Positions 9,143-17,868 of a stretch of 48,711 nt of DNA are shown piece by piece (within the stretch, counting starts at the first letter, position 1; each line of letters begins with the position of its first letter). Both the position numbers and the translations under genes were made by a program. The notes beneath the pieces were generated by a model, which saw nothing but the letters and a program-made list of their open reading frames with translations, did no database searches and was not told where the DNA came from. Origin of the DNA: Prevotella sp. (GTDB taxonomy: Bacteria; Bacteroidota; Bacteroidia; Bacteroidales; Dysgonomonadaceae); assembly GCA_031285905.1 (NCBI GenBank), contig JAITVH010000160.1, forward strand, positions 1-48,711, written 5' to 3'.

Positions 9143-9223
9143 CTAAAAAAATTAAAAATCAGGATGTGTTATAAATATTTGTCTTGTCGGATGTTGGTAT
9201 AATGGTATTTTTTGAATGGTGCG

Positions 9224-9231
9224 CAAAGATA
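9224..9231 (-). promoter_or_regulatory. Putative -7 promoter box of phoH
   Basis: On the minus strand the box reads TATCTTTG (TAnnTTTG), 82 nt upstream of the phoH ATG. Confidence 0.45.
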
Positions 9232-9346
9232 ATTATAATCAGCAACATATGCATCATATAAAATAACTTATTTATTTGTGGATATCGATGAAGTCAATAC
9301 CCGCAAATTTATCTGTGGCTTTTATCTTAAATAAGATGCAGTAAAA

Positions 9347-10318
9347 TTAATACGCCCTTTCGATGATATAGTCTAAAGCAGCATCAAGCGCCTGGCGTAC
9401 TTCCGTATTCGGTATTGTCTCTATCAATACTTCCGCCTTCGCTTTCAATTCTTCGATCTTATTATATGCATAATCTATGCCTCCGTGATCTTTTGCGAAC
9501 GAAATAAGTTTCTGGATATTTTCTTCGGTATAATCGTAAGAGAATATGATGGAAGTCAACTCCTCTTTTTCTTCTTTTGTAGCATTCTCCAAAGCAAATA
9601 ACAGAGGAAGGGTAATTTTTCCTTCTTTTATATCATTCCCTGTCGGTTTTCCGATTTTATCGGTGAAATAGTCGAAAATATCATCTCTTAGCTGGAAGCA
9701 GATTCCGAATAATTCTCCCAGTTTGGTGAATTTTTCAACGTCATCTTTGGAGGCGTTTGCAGATATAGCTCCTATACGCATACAGACAGACATAAGGGAT
9801 GCTGTCTTTTTCTTGATGACTTCAAAATATTCCTTCTCATCGATAATAAGCTCCTTCACGAGCGAAAGCTGGTTTAGCTCACCTTCGGCAAGATCCCTGC
9901 CAAGGCTCGATACATTGGATATGATCTCTATATTGCCTGTAAGTATACTCTTTATGAGTGCAGTAGAAAGAAAAAAATCGCCGACCAGAACCGCCATTTT
10001 ATTGTCATAAATAGCATTGACCGAAGCCCGTCCCCTTCTTATTTTAGAATCATCCACCACATCGTCATGTATCAGCGAAGCAGTGTGCAGAAGTTCTACC
10101 GTAAGTGCAGCATTGTATGTAATATCATTGATTCCTCCACAAGCCTTTGCCGCAAGCAGTAATAGGGTAGGACGTATACGTTTCCCATCCGACTTCATGA
10201 TGTAGTCTATGATTTCCTGAATTCTTTCATTTCCCGAGTGCAGGGAGCTTTTGTAAATTGAATTAAATTTCTCTAACTCCTCCGTTACCGGCTTAGCTAA
10301 TAAAAGCTTTTTGTCCAT
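9347..10318 (-). CDS. Trans-polyprenyl diphosphate synthase
   Basis: 323 residues from the ATG at 10318, chosen because the -7 box at 10340-10347 would place the in-frame ATG at 10369 outside the transcript. The two Asp-rich prenyltransferase motifs are present: LIHDDVVDDSKIRRG (first, DDxxxD form) and FQLRDDIFDY (second). Together with GKRIRPTLLLLAAKA they identify an isoprenyl diphosphate synthase making the long-chain tail of menaquinone or a related lipid carrier. Chain length cannot be assigned confidently from the sequence. It is transcribed divergently from the gene at 10459. Confidence 0.92.
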   Translation of the reverse strand: MDKKLLLAKPVTEELEKFNSIYKSSLHSGNERIQEIIDYIMKSDGKRIRPTLLLLAAKACGGINDITYNAALTVELLHTASLIHDDVVDDSKIRRGRASVNAIYDNKMAVLVGDFFLSTALIKSILTGNIEIISNVSSLGRDLAEGELNQLSLVKELIIDEKEYFEVIKKKTASLMSVCMRIGAISANASKDDVEKFTKLGELFGICFQLRDDIFDYFTDKIGKPTGNDIKEGKITLPLLFALENATKEEKEELTSIIFSYDYTEENIQKLISFAKDHGGIDYAYNKIEELKAKAEVLIETIPNTEVRQALDAALDYIIERAY

Positions 10319-10339
10319 ATTACATTTTAAGTTGAACTG

Positions 10340-10347
10340 CAAATTTA
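10340..10347 (-). promoter_or_regulatory. Putative -7 promoter box of the polyprenyl synthase gene
   Basis: The minus strand reads TAAATTTG, matching TAnnTTTG, 22 nt upstream of the chosen ATG at 10318. Confidence 0.5.
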
Positions 10348-10379
10348 TAAATAATTCGGCTTGTAGCATTATTTATTTA

Positions 10380-10387
10380 TATATTTG
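10380..10387 (+). promoter_or_regulatory. Putative -7 promoter box, divergent
   Basis: TATATTTG fits TAnnTTTG, with TTG at 10361-10363 (16-nt spacer) as a possible -33 element. It would give the gene at 10459 a leader of about 60-65 nt. It lies back to back with the minus-strand box at 10340. Confidence 0.5.
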
Positions 10388-10458
10388 CTACATCTCTGGG
10401 TAATATTAGCCCTATTTCAGCCCTATCATTATCTTATCCTTTAAAAAAAAACGGCAAA

Positions 10459-11496
10459 ATGAAACAAAAGTTATTATTATACTTGTCATTTTTCGTATTT
10501 CCACTGATTGGAATAAACGGACAGGAAAAAAGCGATTTTAATATTGCGATTCCCCAAATAAAAGCAGGAGATAGTAATTATAACAGATTAGTATATATCG
10601 AATCCCGTGCCAACCCTTACGATATGGGGATTGTCTATATCAACATGTGGGAAGGGTTTCAAGAGGTTACTTTATCTATACCTTTAGAACAGCAACTGGC
10701 TTCACTGATCCAATCCGTAACTTTTCAGAATGAAGAGAAAGGGAAACTGGCCGTTCAGATGAGAACTCTTTTCTTTAGTTTTGGAGAAGAGAATCTGCAA
10801 GGCAAAGGAAAATGTAATCTGCGCATGACTTTATACAAAGCCGATAATAAAGATACCTTCTATTTCTTGAATACAATAGATACTGTGCTGGTGAGTGAAG
10901 AAAAGGAAATAAGAAATCTGGCCGGTTCTGTTATTGCCTCATTTATAACGGACAATCTGCCTTATCTGCCATATGAAGATGAGGCGGCATTAACCATGGA
11001 GCAGGTAATGGATATCGATTTTTATGAAAAAAACAGCATTCCGTTTTATACCGAAAGCTTTATCCCTGACGGAATTTATTTCAACTATCGGTCATTAAAG
11101 AATCTTAGTCCTGACGAAACTCCTGATTTAACGACAATTGATACGGGTAAAGATAGCATGAAGGATATTAAAATTCCCGACACAAAAAAGCCCGGAAAAA
11201 CAAAAAAGCTAAAGTCTAAAGACGCATATGCCATTGTCGCTAACGGCATTCCTTATATCGGCTATGAAGGTTCTTTCCGCAAAGCTCATAAAAACGATGG
11301 CGGCTGGTGGTATGTTATCATGCAAAAAACAACGAGCGGAAATTTCTCCCTCAATATCGGTGTTGGAGGCGGTAACCGCCGTTCTGCTGGCGGGGTAGGG
11401 ATAGGAATACCAATAGGAGGAAAAACAGAAAATTATGAAATCTTTATAGACCAGCTCAATGGTGATTTTTATTGGGGAGGCAAGATCTCGAAATAA
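10459..11496 (+). CDS. Secreted protein of unknown function
   Basis: 345 residues with a signal peptide (MKQKLLLYLSFFVFPLIG, cleavage near INGQ). I do not recognise a family. A beta-rich first part (about 25-180) is followed by a Lys/Asp-rich linker (TGKDSMKDIKIPDTKKPGKT, about 226-245) and a compact C-terminal region with a Gly-rich hairpin (NIGVGGGNRRSAGGVGIGIP, about 296-315) ending in FYWGGKISK. The Gly-rich part could sit in a membrane-proximal beta structure. The nucleoside-hydrolase-like lipoprotein gene starts 39 nt downstream and may be co-transcribed. Confidence 0.7.
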   Translation: MKQKLLLYLSFFVFPLIGINGQEKSDFNIAIPQIKAGDSNYNRLVYIESRANPYDMGIVYINMWEGFQEVTLSIPLEQQLASLIQSVTFQNEEKGKLAVQMRTLFFSFGEENLQGKGKCNLRMTLYKADNKDTFYFLNTIDTVLVSEEKEIRNLAGSVIASFITDNLPYLPYEDEAALTMEQVMDIDFYEKNSIPFYTESFIPDGIYFNYRSLKNLSPDETPDLTTIDTGKDSMKDIKIPDTKKPGKTKKLKSKDAYAIVANGIPYIGYEGSFRKAHKNDGGWWYVIMQKTTSGNFSLNIGVGGGNRRSAGGVGIGIPIGGKTENYEIFIDQLNGDFYWGGKISK

Positions 11497-11535
11497 GGAG
11501 ATATAATCAAATAAACCAATTAAATATATCTGACT

Positions 11536-12567
11536 ATGAATAAACTATGGATGATCGCTGTGTCGGCTGTTATATTAATGTCGTCATGCATTGACAAAAA
11601 AGAAAGTAAAGAAGGCGAAAAACCTGTTTCTGTAATCTTTGAAACGGATATGGGAAATGATGTGGACGATGCCCTGGCACTGGATATGCTTTATAAATAT
11701 CTGGATGCAAAAAAAATAAACCTGCTAGCTATTTCTACCAATAAGAAAAGCGAAAACTCTGCGGGATACCTCGATATCATGAACACATGGTATGGTTATC
11801 CCAATATCCCTATCGGGACAGTGGAAGGAGGCTCGGATATAGATAATCAGGATAACTTTGTCCGGGCAACCTGTGAGTTGCAAGAGGATGGTAAACTGGC
11901 CTTTGAGCGTACTGTTAAGAATTTCACAGACTTTCCAAAGTCAGTTCCATTGTACCGCAAAATATTGGCAGCACAACCGGATGCGTCTGTAGTAATTATA
12001 TCTGTCGGATTTTCTACTAATCTTGTGCAATTACTGGATACACCTGCAGATGAATATTCTCCGCTAACGGGGAAAGAACTGGTTGCAAAGAAAGTAAAAC
12101 TATTATCGACAATGCTGGGGCGTTTTGTGGACAGTCAACCCGAGTTTAATGTAATATGCGATATCCCGGCTGCGCAAAAGCTGGTACAGGAATGGCCGAC
12201 TCAGATGGTTATATCTCCGTACGAAGTGGGTGATATGATACTGTATCCGGGATCGAGCATCGAAAACGATTTTAACTGGAAGACTCCTAATCCGCTGGTA
12301 ACAGGGTATATCAATTACCTGCAAATGCCATATGACAGGCAAACATGGGATTTGACTTCCGTTCTATATGTTATGGAGAAAGATAAGGGTTTCTTCGGTT
12401 CATCGGGACAAGGAACAGTAAGCATCGATGACAAGGGGATAACTACATTCGCTCCGTCTGAAAACGGGAAGCATAGTTATCTGAAAGTGACACAACAGCA
12501 AGCCGATACAATCAAACAATACTTTGTTGACCTGGTAACACAAAAGCCGTTGAAGTACCAGAATTAG
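11536..12567 (+). CDS. Nucleoside hydrolase-like lipoprotein
   Basis: 343 residues. A lipoprotein signal (MNKLWMIAVSAVILMSSC, lipid Cys at residue 18) targets it to the envelope. The start of the mature domain, VIFETDMGNDVDDALALDML, matches the calcium-binding Asp cluster of inosine-uridine-preferring nucleoside hydrolases (usually DTDPGxDDAxA). Later segments (VVIISVGFSTNLVQLL, VICDIPAAQKLVQEW, WDLTSVLYVM) also follow that fold. Related Bacteroidetes proteins are encoded near polysaccharide genes and may release sugars from nucleosides or other N-ribosides. The true substrate is not deducible. Confidence 0.85.
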   Translation: MNKLWMIAVSAVILMSSCIDKKESKEGEKPVSVIFETDMGNDVDDALALDMLYKYLDAKKINLLAISTNKKSENSAGYLDIMNTWYGYPNIPIGTVEGGSDIDNQDNFVRATCELQEDGKLAFERTVKNFTDFPKSVPLYRKILAAQPDASVVIISVGFSTNLVQLLDTPADEYSPLTGKELVAKKVKLLSTMLGRFVDSQPEFNVICDIPAAQKLVQEWPTQMVISPYEVGDMILYPGSSIENDFNWKTPNPLVTGYINYLQMPYDRQTWDLTSVLYVMEKDKGFFGSSGQGTVSIDDKGITTFAPSENGKHSYLKVTQQQADTIKQYFVDLVTQKPLKYQN

Positions 12568-12677
12568 ATAACTATCTGTAAGTACATGATAAAATTAGTT
12601 ATTTTATTTAGGGTAAGCTATATATGGTGCAGGGAGGTGTCAAAAGTAAAATTATACTATCAAAAAATACTCTTCTC

Positions 12678-12747
12678 TGTCATGCTGACGAAGGAATCAT
12701 CTCCTATCGCTAAATAAGAGAGATCTTTCCCTGCCGTCAGGATGACA
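12678..12747. repeat. REP-like imperfect palindrome
   Basis: TGTCATGCTGACGAAGGAAT on the left and a degenerate complement ending GTCAGGATGACA on the right form an imperfect hairpin. It shares the GTCATGCTGA start with the perfect element at 17869-17937. The rest of the 213-bp gap 12568-12780 shows nothing else. Confidence 0.6.
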
Positions 12748-12780
12748 ACAGGTTATTCTTTATTAGGGTGTGAACTTTTA

Positions 12781-13386
12781 TTATTTGCTCATCTCGCGCG
12801 ACTTATCGCCCAGATATCCTCCGTGATGGCGTTTCGCATAATCGGCAGGACTGAACTTTATCTTGCGCATAGTGCCTACAACCAAGATGTCGCCGATTAC
12901 CGTCATCACGGTAGTGGAAGTGGTAGGAGTAAGTCCAAGAGCGCATACTTCGTCCGGATTTCCGGTGGCAAGGCAAATGTCTGCTTTCTGAGCCAGCAGG
13001 CTATCAGGGTCGCTGGTTACTACAATAAACTTTATACCCGGAATAAGCACTTTAGCCAAGGATATCAGTTCTATTATTTCCCTGGTTTTCCCTGAGTTGG
13101 AAATGGCCAGTACAATGTCATTTTCCTGTAGGATTCCTAAGTCTCCATGCTGGGCTTCGCTGGGATGGAGAAAGACTGCAGGCGTGCCTGTAGAGCTGAA
13201 CGTGGTCGCCATATTCTGTGCTACCTGTCCCGCTTTGCCCATACCGCTGGTCACCAGTTTCCCTTTCTTTATATTGACCTGTTCGACGATGAGGTCGACT
13301 GCCTGTCTATAGGCGTCACTGATAGGAATATTAAGAATGGCATTAGCCTCACTTACCAGAAGTGAGCGTATTTCATCAGGGTTCAT
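12781..13386 (-). CDS. SIS-domain sugar phosphate isomerase (KpsF/GutQ type, no CBS)
   Basis: 201 residues. The SIS domain shows GKLVTSGMGKAGQVAQNMA, the Ser-rich phosphate loop AISNSGKTREIIEL, and HPSEAQHGDLG, the His-containing motif of arabinose-5-phosphate isomerases of the KdsD/KpsF/GutQ group. The usual C-terminal pair of CBS domains (full length about 320) is missing, and the stop comes soon after the SIS fold, so this is a short-form enzyme rather than a truncated one as far as I can see. The likely reaction is ketose/aldose 5- or 6-phosphate isomerisation, possibly for Kdo. A -7 box lies 23 nt upstream. Confidence 0.85.
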   Translation of the reverse strand: MNPDEIRSLLVSEANAILNIPISDAYRQAVDLIVEQVNIKKGKLVTSGMGKAGQVAQNMATTFSSTGTPAVFLHPSEAQHGDLGILQENDIVLAISNSGKTREIIELISLAKVLIPGIKFIVVTSDPDSLLAQKADICLATGNPDEVCALGLTPTTSTTVMTVIGDILVVGTMRKIKFSPADYAKRHHGGYLGDKSREMSK

Positions 13387-13408
13387 TAAGCTAGTTTTTT
13401 TAATGTGG

Positions 13409-13416
13409 CAAATATA
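13409..13416 (-). promoter_or_regulatory. Putative -7 promoter box of the SIS gene
   Basis: The minus strand reads TATATTTG, a TAnnTTTG match 23 nt upstream of the ATG at 13386. Confidence 0.5.
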
Positions 13417-13465
13417 CGACTTTATATTTTATTTCAAAATGCTGGCAATAGTAGTATTTTTACGT

Positions 13466-13473
13466 TATTTTTG
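13466..13473 (+). promoter_or_regulatory. Possible -7 promoter box of the folP transcript
   Basis: TATTTTTG fits TAnnTTTG but lies 126 nt upstream of the ATG at 13600, so the assignment is weak. Confidence 0.3.
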
Positions 13474-13599
13474 AATTTGTTTTTCTAAGGCTGGAATTAA
13501 CAGATTTCTCATTGATTATTCTAAATAATTAGCTTCGTTTATGGATTTTTCAGAGCATTATCCTCTATTTATTAAAGTTAACTTAAAATTAGGCATGCC

Positions 13600-14043
13600 A
13601 TGACGAAATTAAAGAAATTCTGTGTTTACACCCCTCTGAGAGTATTGCTTATCAGCCTGATACTATCATCCATATTAGCAGTTATTTACCTGAAAAGGAT
13701 TGAAGGGACAAGGGACGGGCTGGCAGGTCTTTATCCTTATGTGATGATGGCAGTGACTATTGTATGCTGCCTGCTCTCATACACAGTCTTGCTGAACCTT
13801 ATAGAGAAAGTAAGGAATAGCTTCTTTCTGTCTTTCCTTACATTTTATTTTCCTGTATTGTTATTCTCTGTTATTTTATTGATTACTTTTATTGGTGACT
13901 ATAGGGTAATGATATTCCTGTGGTTATTCCCTTTTTTACCGTTTATATTACCGCAAACTTATTATTTCATCCGTTTCCGACAAAAATTGAAATCAGATAT
14001 ATTTGTAGAAGATTCTTTAACACCAATCAATGAAAACGATTAA
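13600..14043 (+). CDS. Small integral membrane protein
   Basis: 147 residues with four hydrophobic segments (about 13-30, 45-66, 76-100 and 106-126) and charged tails. I do not recognise a family. Its last 14 nt overlap the start of folP (ATG at 14030 lies before the TAA at 14041-14043), so folP is probably translated by coupling. A functional relation to folate synthesis is not evident from the sequence. Confidence 0.75.
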   Translation: MTKLKKFCVYTPLRVLLISLILSSILAVIYLKRIEGTRDGLAGLYPYVMMAVTIVCCLLSYTVLLNLIEKVRNSFFLSFLTFYFPVLLFSVILLITFIGDYRVMIFLWLFPFLPFILPQTYYFIRFRQKLKSDIFVEDSLTPINEND

Positions 14044-14869
14044 CATCAAAGGTGAATTACTCGACCTGTCCACTCCCGTTGTAATGGGCATTTTAAACAT
14101 TACGCCTGATTCGTTCTATTCGGGAAGCAGGAAAGAGTCGGAAACTGAAATCATAACCCGTACACAGGAGATATTGGAGCAGGGAGGTGCAATTGTCGAC
14201 ATCGGTGCGCAATCGACCAGCCCTGTATCAAAATTTATGACAGCAGAAGAAGAGATTGAACGCCTGAGTTTTGCCCTGCCGATAATTAACAGGGAATTCC
14301 CCGGCATTATCTTATCTGTCGATACTTTTTACGGTGAAGTGGCACGGTTTTGTGTCGAAGAGCATGGAGTGGCTATCGTTAACGATATATCGGGCGGCGA
14401 AATAGATAAAACGATGTTTGACACCGTGGCCAAGCTGAATGTGCCTTACATACTGATGCATATGCGCGGGACACCGCAAACAATGAAAGACCTGACCGAT
14501 TATGACAATCTGATTCAGGATATCTTCTATTACTTCTCGCAAAAGGTCGCCCAATTGCATTTGCTGGGAGTAAACGATATTATTATTGATCCCGGATTCG
14601 GCTTCAGTAAAACGATGGATCAGAACTATGAACTGATGTCGGCCTTGCAGGGATTCTCTATCTTTGATCTGCCTCTGTTAGTCGGAATTTCCAGAAAGCG
14701 GATGATCTCGAACCTGTTGGGCACTACACCTGCCGAAAACCTGAACGGAACAACAGTATTAAATACATTTGCCCTCCTCAACGGGGCGAACATCTTACGG
14801 GTGCATGATGTAAAAGAAGCGGTGGAAGCGGTGAAAATAGTACAAAAGCTGGGAGAGTATAGTTTGTAA
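14030..14869 (+). CDS. folP: Dihydropteroate synthase
   Basis: 279 residues, cytosolic, condensing p-aminobenzoate with 6-hydroxymethyl-dihydropterin diphosphate in folate synthesis. Family landmarks are VVMGILNITPDSFYSGSR (residues 17-34), IVNDISGG, MHMRGTPQTM, IIDPGFGFSKT and LLVGISRKRMI. In loop 2 the usual STRPG reads STSPV (residues 62-66), so the conserved Arg is Ser64; this loop contacts substrate and sulfonamides in characterised enzymes. The gene overlaps the preceding membrane-protein gene by 14 nt. In related Bacteroidales the diadenylate cyclase gene often follows folP; here that gene lies alone at 39471. Confidence 0.95.
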   Translation: MKTINIKGELLDLSTPVVMGILNITPDSFYSGSRKESETEIITRTQEILEQGGAIVDIGAQSTSPVSKFMTAEEEIERLSFALPIINREFPGIILSVDTFYGEVARFCVEEHGVAIVNDISGGEIDKTMFDTVAKLNVPYILMHMRGTPQTMKDLTDYDNLIQDIFYYFSQKVAQLHLLGVNDIIIDPGFGFSKTMDQNYELMSALQGFSIFDLPLLVGISRKRMISNLLGTTPAENLNGTTVLNTFALLNGANILRVHDVKEAVEAVKIVQKLGEYSL

Positions 14870-14972
14870 CCAAGCTAATGCGCCCTCCCGTACGATATAT
14901 TCTTGTAACGGCAGTAGACGTAAAGAACGCCTTCCAAGAAATAGCATCAGAACAACTTTTATATTGAATATC

Positions 14973-15845
14973 CTATTTGACCTGATATACAGAAAAAAGA
15001 GTATTAGTGCCGGATAAAAGGGAAAGGTTTGCAAGCGTCGTATAAGCCCCGACAAAAACCTGGTCACCGGCATTCAGCTTTAATAAGACCTGCGCTTTTC
15101 TGTATGGGGGCGTTACATTTACAGTACCCAATAGCACAATGCCTACCCCGACATTGGCAAAACTTTCCGAAGCCGCCAGCCTGAAATTGTTTGTCCCGTT
15201 CTTTACAAATACACCGATACCCAGGGAGGTTGACACCGACAGGCTTAAGATAGCGTTACCATCTACGGCATACTGTGCATAAACATTATATATACCATCC
15301 TGTTTGGCTGTAAATACCGAAGTTGAAATATCGAACTCCAGATTCTCATCGAATTCCTTGCCGTCACTTCCAAATTTGATTCTTTTCCAGTTCGGGTAAA
15401 GCGCCGTGAGGGTTACGTCCAAATTAAGTAATGACAGGGATGCTCCCCCATTATATTTTAAATATGTTTTCAGCGCGGATGTAGCAGGCTGTATCTGCTG
15501 GGTTTGCGCGGCAACCCATTTTGTGCCGTCCCACATATTCAGTCCGCTGCCTACAGCGGATGCCGTTCCTACGTTATATACTGTCAGCCCGGTGTATTGC
15601 AAAGGGGTAGCGGCCGTGTTTGCTTCGGGGATGTCGATAAGGCTGTTCGCTGTGGTTAATGCTACACGGGGCAACAGAAAGCCTTTTTCGGTGGTTCTGC
15701 CACCGGACAGGGAAGTTGCATCGTTAAATTCCTGGAGGTCCAGCAATACGCCGCTTTTGGGTTCAATGTTCGAACCTATGGTTACCTGGGCATTCATGGA
15801 TATGAAAAATGCACTGAACAATAGAAGCGAGCAGATATGTTTCAT
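14973..15845 (-). CDS. Secreted protein with C1q-like C-terminal domain
   Basis: 290 residues from the ATG at 15845, which gives a good signal peptide (MKHICSLLLFSAFFISMNAQ). The mature start VTIGSNIEPKSGVLLDLQEF and the next part (GFLLPRVALTT, TGLTVYNVGTA, GLNMWDGTKWV) follow the pattern common to many Bacteroidetes surface or extracellular proteins. The C-terminal half (about 155-290; IYNVYAQYAVDGNA, FVKNGTNNFRLA, LKLNAGDQVFVGAYTT) resembles a C1q/TNF-like beta-sandwich that usually trimerises and binds ligands. Function is unknown. An upstream in-frame ATG at 15878 would only add a poor hydrophilic leader. Confidence 0.7.
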   Translation of the reverse strand: MKHICSLLLFSAFFISMNAQVTIGSNIEPKSGVLLDLQEFNDATSLSGGRTTEKGFLLPRVALTTANSLIDIPEANTAATPLQYTGLTVYNVGTASAVGSGLNMWDGTKWVAAQTQQIQPATSALKTYLKYNGGASLSLLNLDVTLTALYPNWKRIKFGSDGKEFDENLEFDISTSVFTAKQDGIYNVYAQYAVDGNAILSLSVSTSLGIGVFVKNGTNNFRLAASESFANVGVGIVLLGTVNVTPPYRKAQVLLKLNAGDQVFVGAYTTLANLSLLSGTNTLFSVYQVK

Positions 15846-15899
15846 TATTTGTATATTAATTTGTAGCTTGTTTTTCATTAAACAACCTGATATTAAAAA

Positions 15900-16291
15900 A
15901 GTTTAAAGCAACCGGTATAAATCAATACGGTAGATTTAGCCGGGTAGAATATATAGGGAATATTTTGGTAATTATACCCAAAAAAACAATAAATCCGGGG
16001 GGATTGTTATATCTTTGGGAACGAATATGAGTTATTTGAACAACTGGTAAAACAAAGCAGAGCAAAGCATTTGGCTCCGCCGATTTTGAGTCACCTTCGT
16101 TCCTCGATTGATAATTCAATTCGCTTGTTTCTTTATCGTTACCCATTGGTGGTTTCCCATTCTTTAATTATTTGTTATTCAATAGGTAAATTCTAAATTT
16201 TTGGTTCCTTTTGGGGCTTAGGCGAAAAGGAGCACAAGCAATCTGTGATTGCGCATAATATGAATTAATAGAACAAACAAATAATAAACCA
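15900..16291. other. Non-coding gap with two small hairpins
   Basis: No convincing gene. TCCTTTT (16206-16212) pairs with AAAAGGA (16225-16231), and GCAATC (16238-16243) pairs with GATTGC (16247-16252). They lie just upstream of the lipoprotein gene at 16292 and might belong to its leader; nothing else is recognisable. Confidence 0.35.
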
Positions 16292-16828
16292 ATGAACAAA
16301 CTACTCAACACTACACTAACAGTTACTATCTTATTAACCGCATTACTGGCATCATCGTGTAAGAAGCAGCCCGACAAAGAACTGTCGTACGAGGGTGTTT
16401 ACTTTACTTATCCTTCTTACTGGGATGTGGAAACAGAACAACTCGATGAGGATGTCTTTTATATCAGTTGCACCGAGAAATTCAGCAAAAGCACTATATT
16501 CCTTGTGCAGTTTGCCTTGTACGAAAGGGATGGGGAAGAGTTGATAGAGAGTTATCTGGAAACCCTGGAAGAGAGCTTCAGTGTAGAGAAAGAGCCGTTG
16601 AAATATGGAAAGTTCGGCGGTTATGATTGCCTGTACGTCAAATATAAAATGGAAAGGTTCAGGGAAAAAGCTTATGGCATCGTATATGTTTTCAGTGCAG
16701 GAGAAAAGAGCATATTAGCCGTAAAGCAGAGCAAAAGGGACTACGAACTGAAACACGAAAAGTATAACAATATAGAAAAGAGCTTTAGAGCCTCAGAACC
16801 TGACGTTAGCGAAACAGCCACGGAATAA
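16292..16828 (+). CDS. Small lipoprotein, possibly PsbP/DcrB-like
   Basis: 178 residues. The signal MNKLLNTTLTVTILLTALLA runs to a lipobox with Cys at residue 23 (ASSC). The mature part (YEGVYFTYPSYWDVETEQL ... FGGYDCLYVKYK ... YGIVYVFSAGEKSILAV) has the strand order seen in PsbP/DcrB-type proteins (predicted membrane-associated alpha/beta fold), but this is an inference from pattern. Its 3' end overlaps the convergent gene at 16806 by 23 nt. No role can be assigned. Confidence 0.7.
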   Translation: MNKLLNTTLTVTILLTALLASSCKKQPDKELSYEGVYFTYPSYWDVETEQLDEDVFYISCTEKFSKSTIFLVQFALYERDGEELIESYLETLEESFSVEKEPLKYGKFGGYDCLYVKYKMERFREKAYGIVYVFSAGEKSILAVKQSKRDYELKHEKYNNIEKSFRASEPDVSETATE

Positions 16829-17261
16829 GTCCTCTCCTCTCCCTTGTTTCGGACGGGAGCAGGGAGATCAGGATCATATCTTCGCTGCGTTCCCTCACCG
16901 TTTTATTAGGATGAACGATGTATCCGGCGACAAGATACTTGCTCTCTTCTTTTAGTGAATGCCAGTCTTGGGCAAGGTTATAGTCGGGTGTGTGTTGCAA
17001 GTCGTAACGGGCAGTTACCATCAGCGATGCTATCTGCCCCGGTTTCAAGGTTACTTTCTGTGACCAGCTCTTTTCGTCCATATGAAGCGTGACGCGTCCG
17101 GTAGAATCGGTATAAAATATAGTGGTTGTTAAGGGTTTGTCTGTTAACAGGTTGACCTGATAAGTGACCTCGAATGGGGTGGTATCTTTGGTGGAACAGG
17201 ATGCTGTCAGAAAAATAGATAGAATAATAATTATAACACGCCTTGAATAAACTACAATCAT
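16806..17261 (-). CDS. Small lipoprotein of unknown function
   Basis: 151 residues from the ATG at 17261, chosen because it gives a lipoprotein signal (MIVVYSRRVIIIILSIFLTA, Cys at residue 22 in TASC); the earlier ATG at 17360 would prepend a hydrophilic segment and run into the divergent promoter. The mature part (FEVTYQVNLLTDKPLTTTIF, then YTDSTGRVTLHM and SLMVTARYDLQ) looks like a single beta-sandwich domain similar to MmpS-like or Ig-like modules. Not otherwise recognised. It converges on the lipoprotein gene at 16292 with a 23-nt overlap. Confidence 0.7.
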   Translation of the reverse strand: MIVVYSRRVIIIILSIFLTASCSTKDTTPFEVTYQVNLLTDKPLTTTIFYTDSTGRVTLHMDEKSWSQKVTLKPGQIASLMVTARYDLQHTPDYNLAQDWHSLKEESKYLVAGYIVHPNKTVRERSEDMILISLLPSETRERRGLIPWLFR

Positions 17262-17374
17262 ACCACAAGAATTGAACTGTAAAGTAATGTGATATACAGA
17301 TGATAAGAAAGACAAACCGGCATTATAATCATAATTATTCCCGTTATAATTATCAGCCAATTAAAGATTTTACT

Positions 17375-17382
17375 TACTTTTG
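17375..17382 (+). promoter_or_regulatory. Putative -7 promoter box of the XRE gene
   Basis: TACTTTTG fits TAnnTTTG and lies 22 nt upstream of the ATG at 17405. Confidence 0.5.
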
Positions 17383-17404
17383 TTAAAATTGAAAACAGAA
17401 TGAT

Positions 17405-17836
17405 ATGAACGCAATAGAAAAGAATACACATCACGGACATGCAGTAAAACGCCTCCGTCATACACTGGGTATCAAACAAGACGCTTTAGCAGCCGAGTTG
17501 GGGATGAGTCAGGCAAGGGTATCTACGTACGAATCGAAGAAAGTGATAGATGACGATATGATCGAAAAGTTTGCCAAGGCTTTAAAGGTTAGCCCTGAAC
17601 TAATTAAAGATCTGGAAGAAGATCCTGTAACTGTGATTATTGAGAATAATACTTTTGAAAACAAAGAAGGTAATAATATTGCCTATTTAGAAGAAGATAA
17701 TAGTACTCAGATAAACAATCCTATAGATCAGATTCTTGAACTCAGCAAAGAAAAACAAAACCTTTACGAACGCATGCTGGAACTGGAGAAAGAAAAGAAC
17801 ACTTTACTGGAGAAATTGCTGAGAGAGAAGAAGTAA
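17405..17836 (+). CDS. XRE-family HTH protein with C-terminal coiled coil
   Basis: 143 residues. The HTH covers about 12-66: HAVKRLRHTLGIKQDALAAE, then LGMSQARVSTYE and a KALKVSPELIKDLEE helix. An NTHHG motif precedes the HTH. A polar linker (FENKEGNNIAYLEEDNSTQI) leads to a heptad-like coiled coil (about 105-143; ELSKEKQNLYERMLELEKEK). The same architecture, including HHG and LYER.xEL, recurs in the protein at 47802-48239. It probably dimerises and binds DNA. The TPR gene at 18017 follows 180 nt downstream, separated by a perfect palindrome, so XRE control of the TPR gene is a reasonable hypothesis, not shown. Confidence 0.85.
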   Translation: MNAIEKNTHHGHAVKRLRHTLGIKQDALAAELGMSQARVSTYESKKVIDDDMIEKFAKALKVSPELIKDLEEDPVTVIIENNTFENKEGNNIAYLEEDNSTQINNPIDQILELSKEKQNLYERMLELEKEKNTLLEKLLREKK

Positions 17837-17868
17837 ATAATACTTACTGATAGTTCTCTTTATATAGT

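Noticed and set aside
15922..16146. 74-codon minus-strand frame
   Set aside because: No signal, motif or promoter, and its composition is not protein-like; treated as non-coding.
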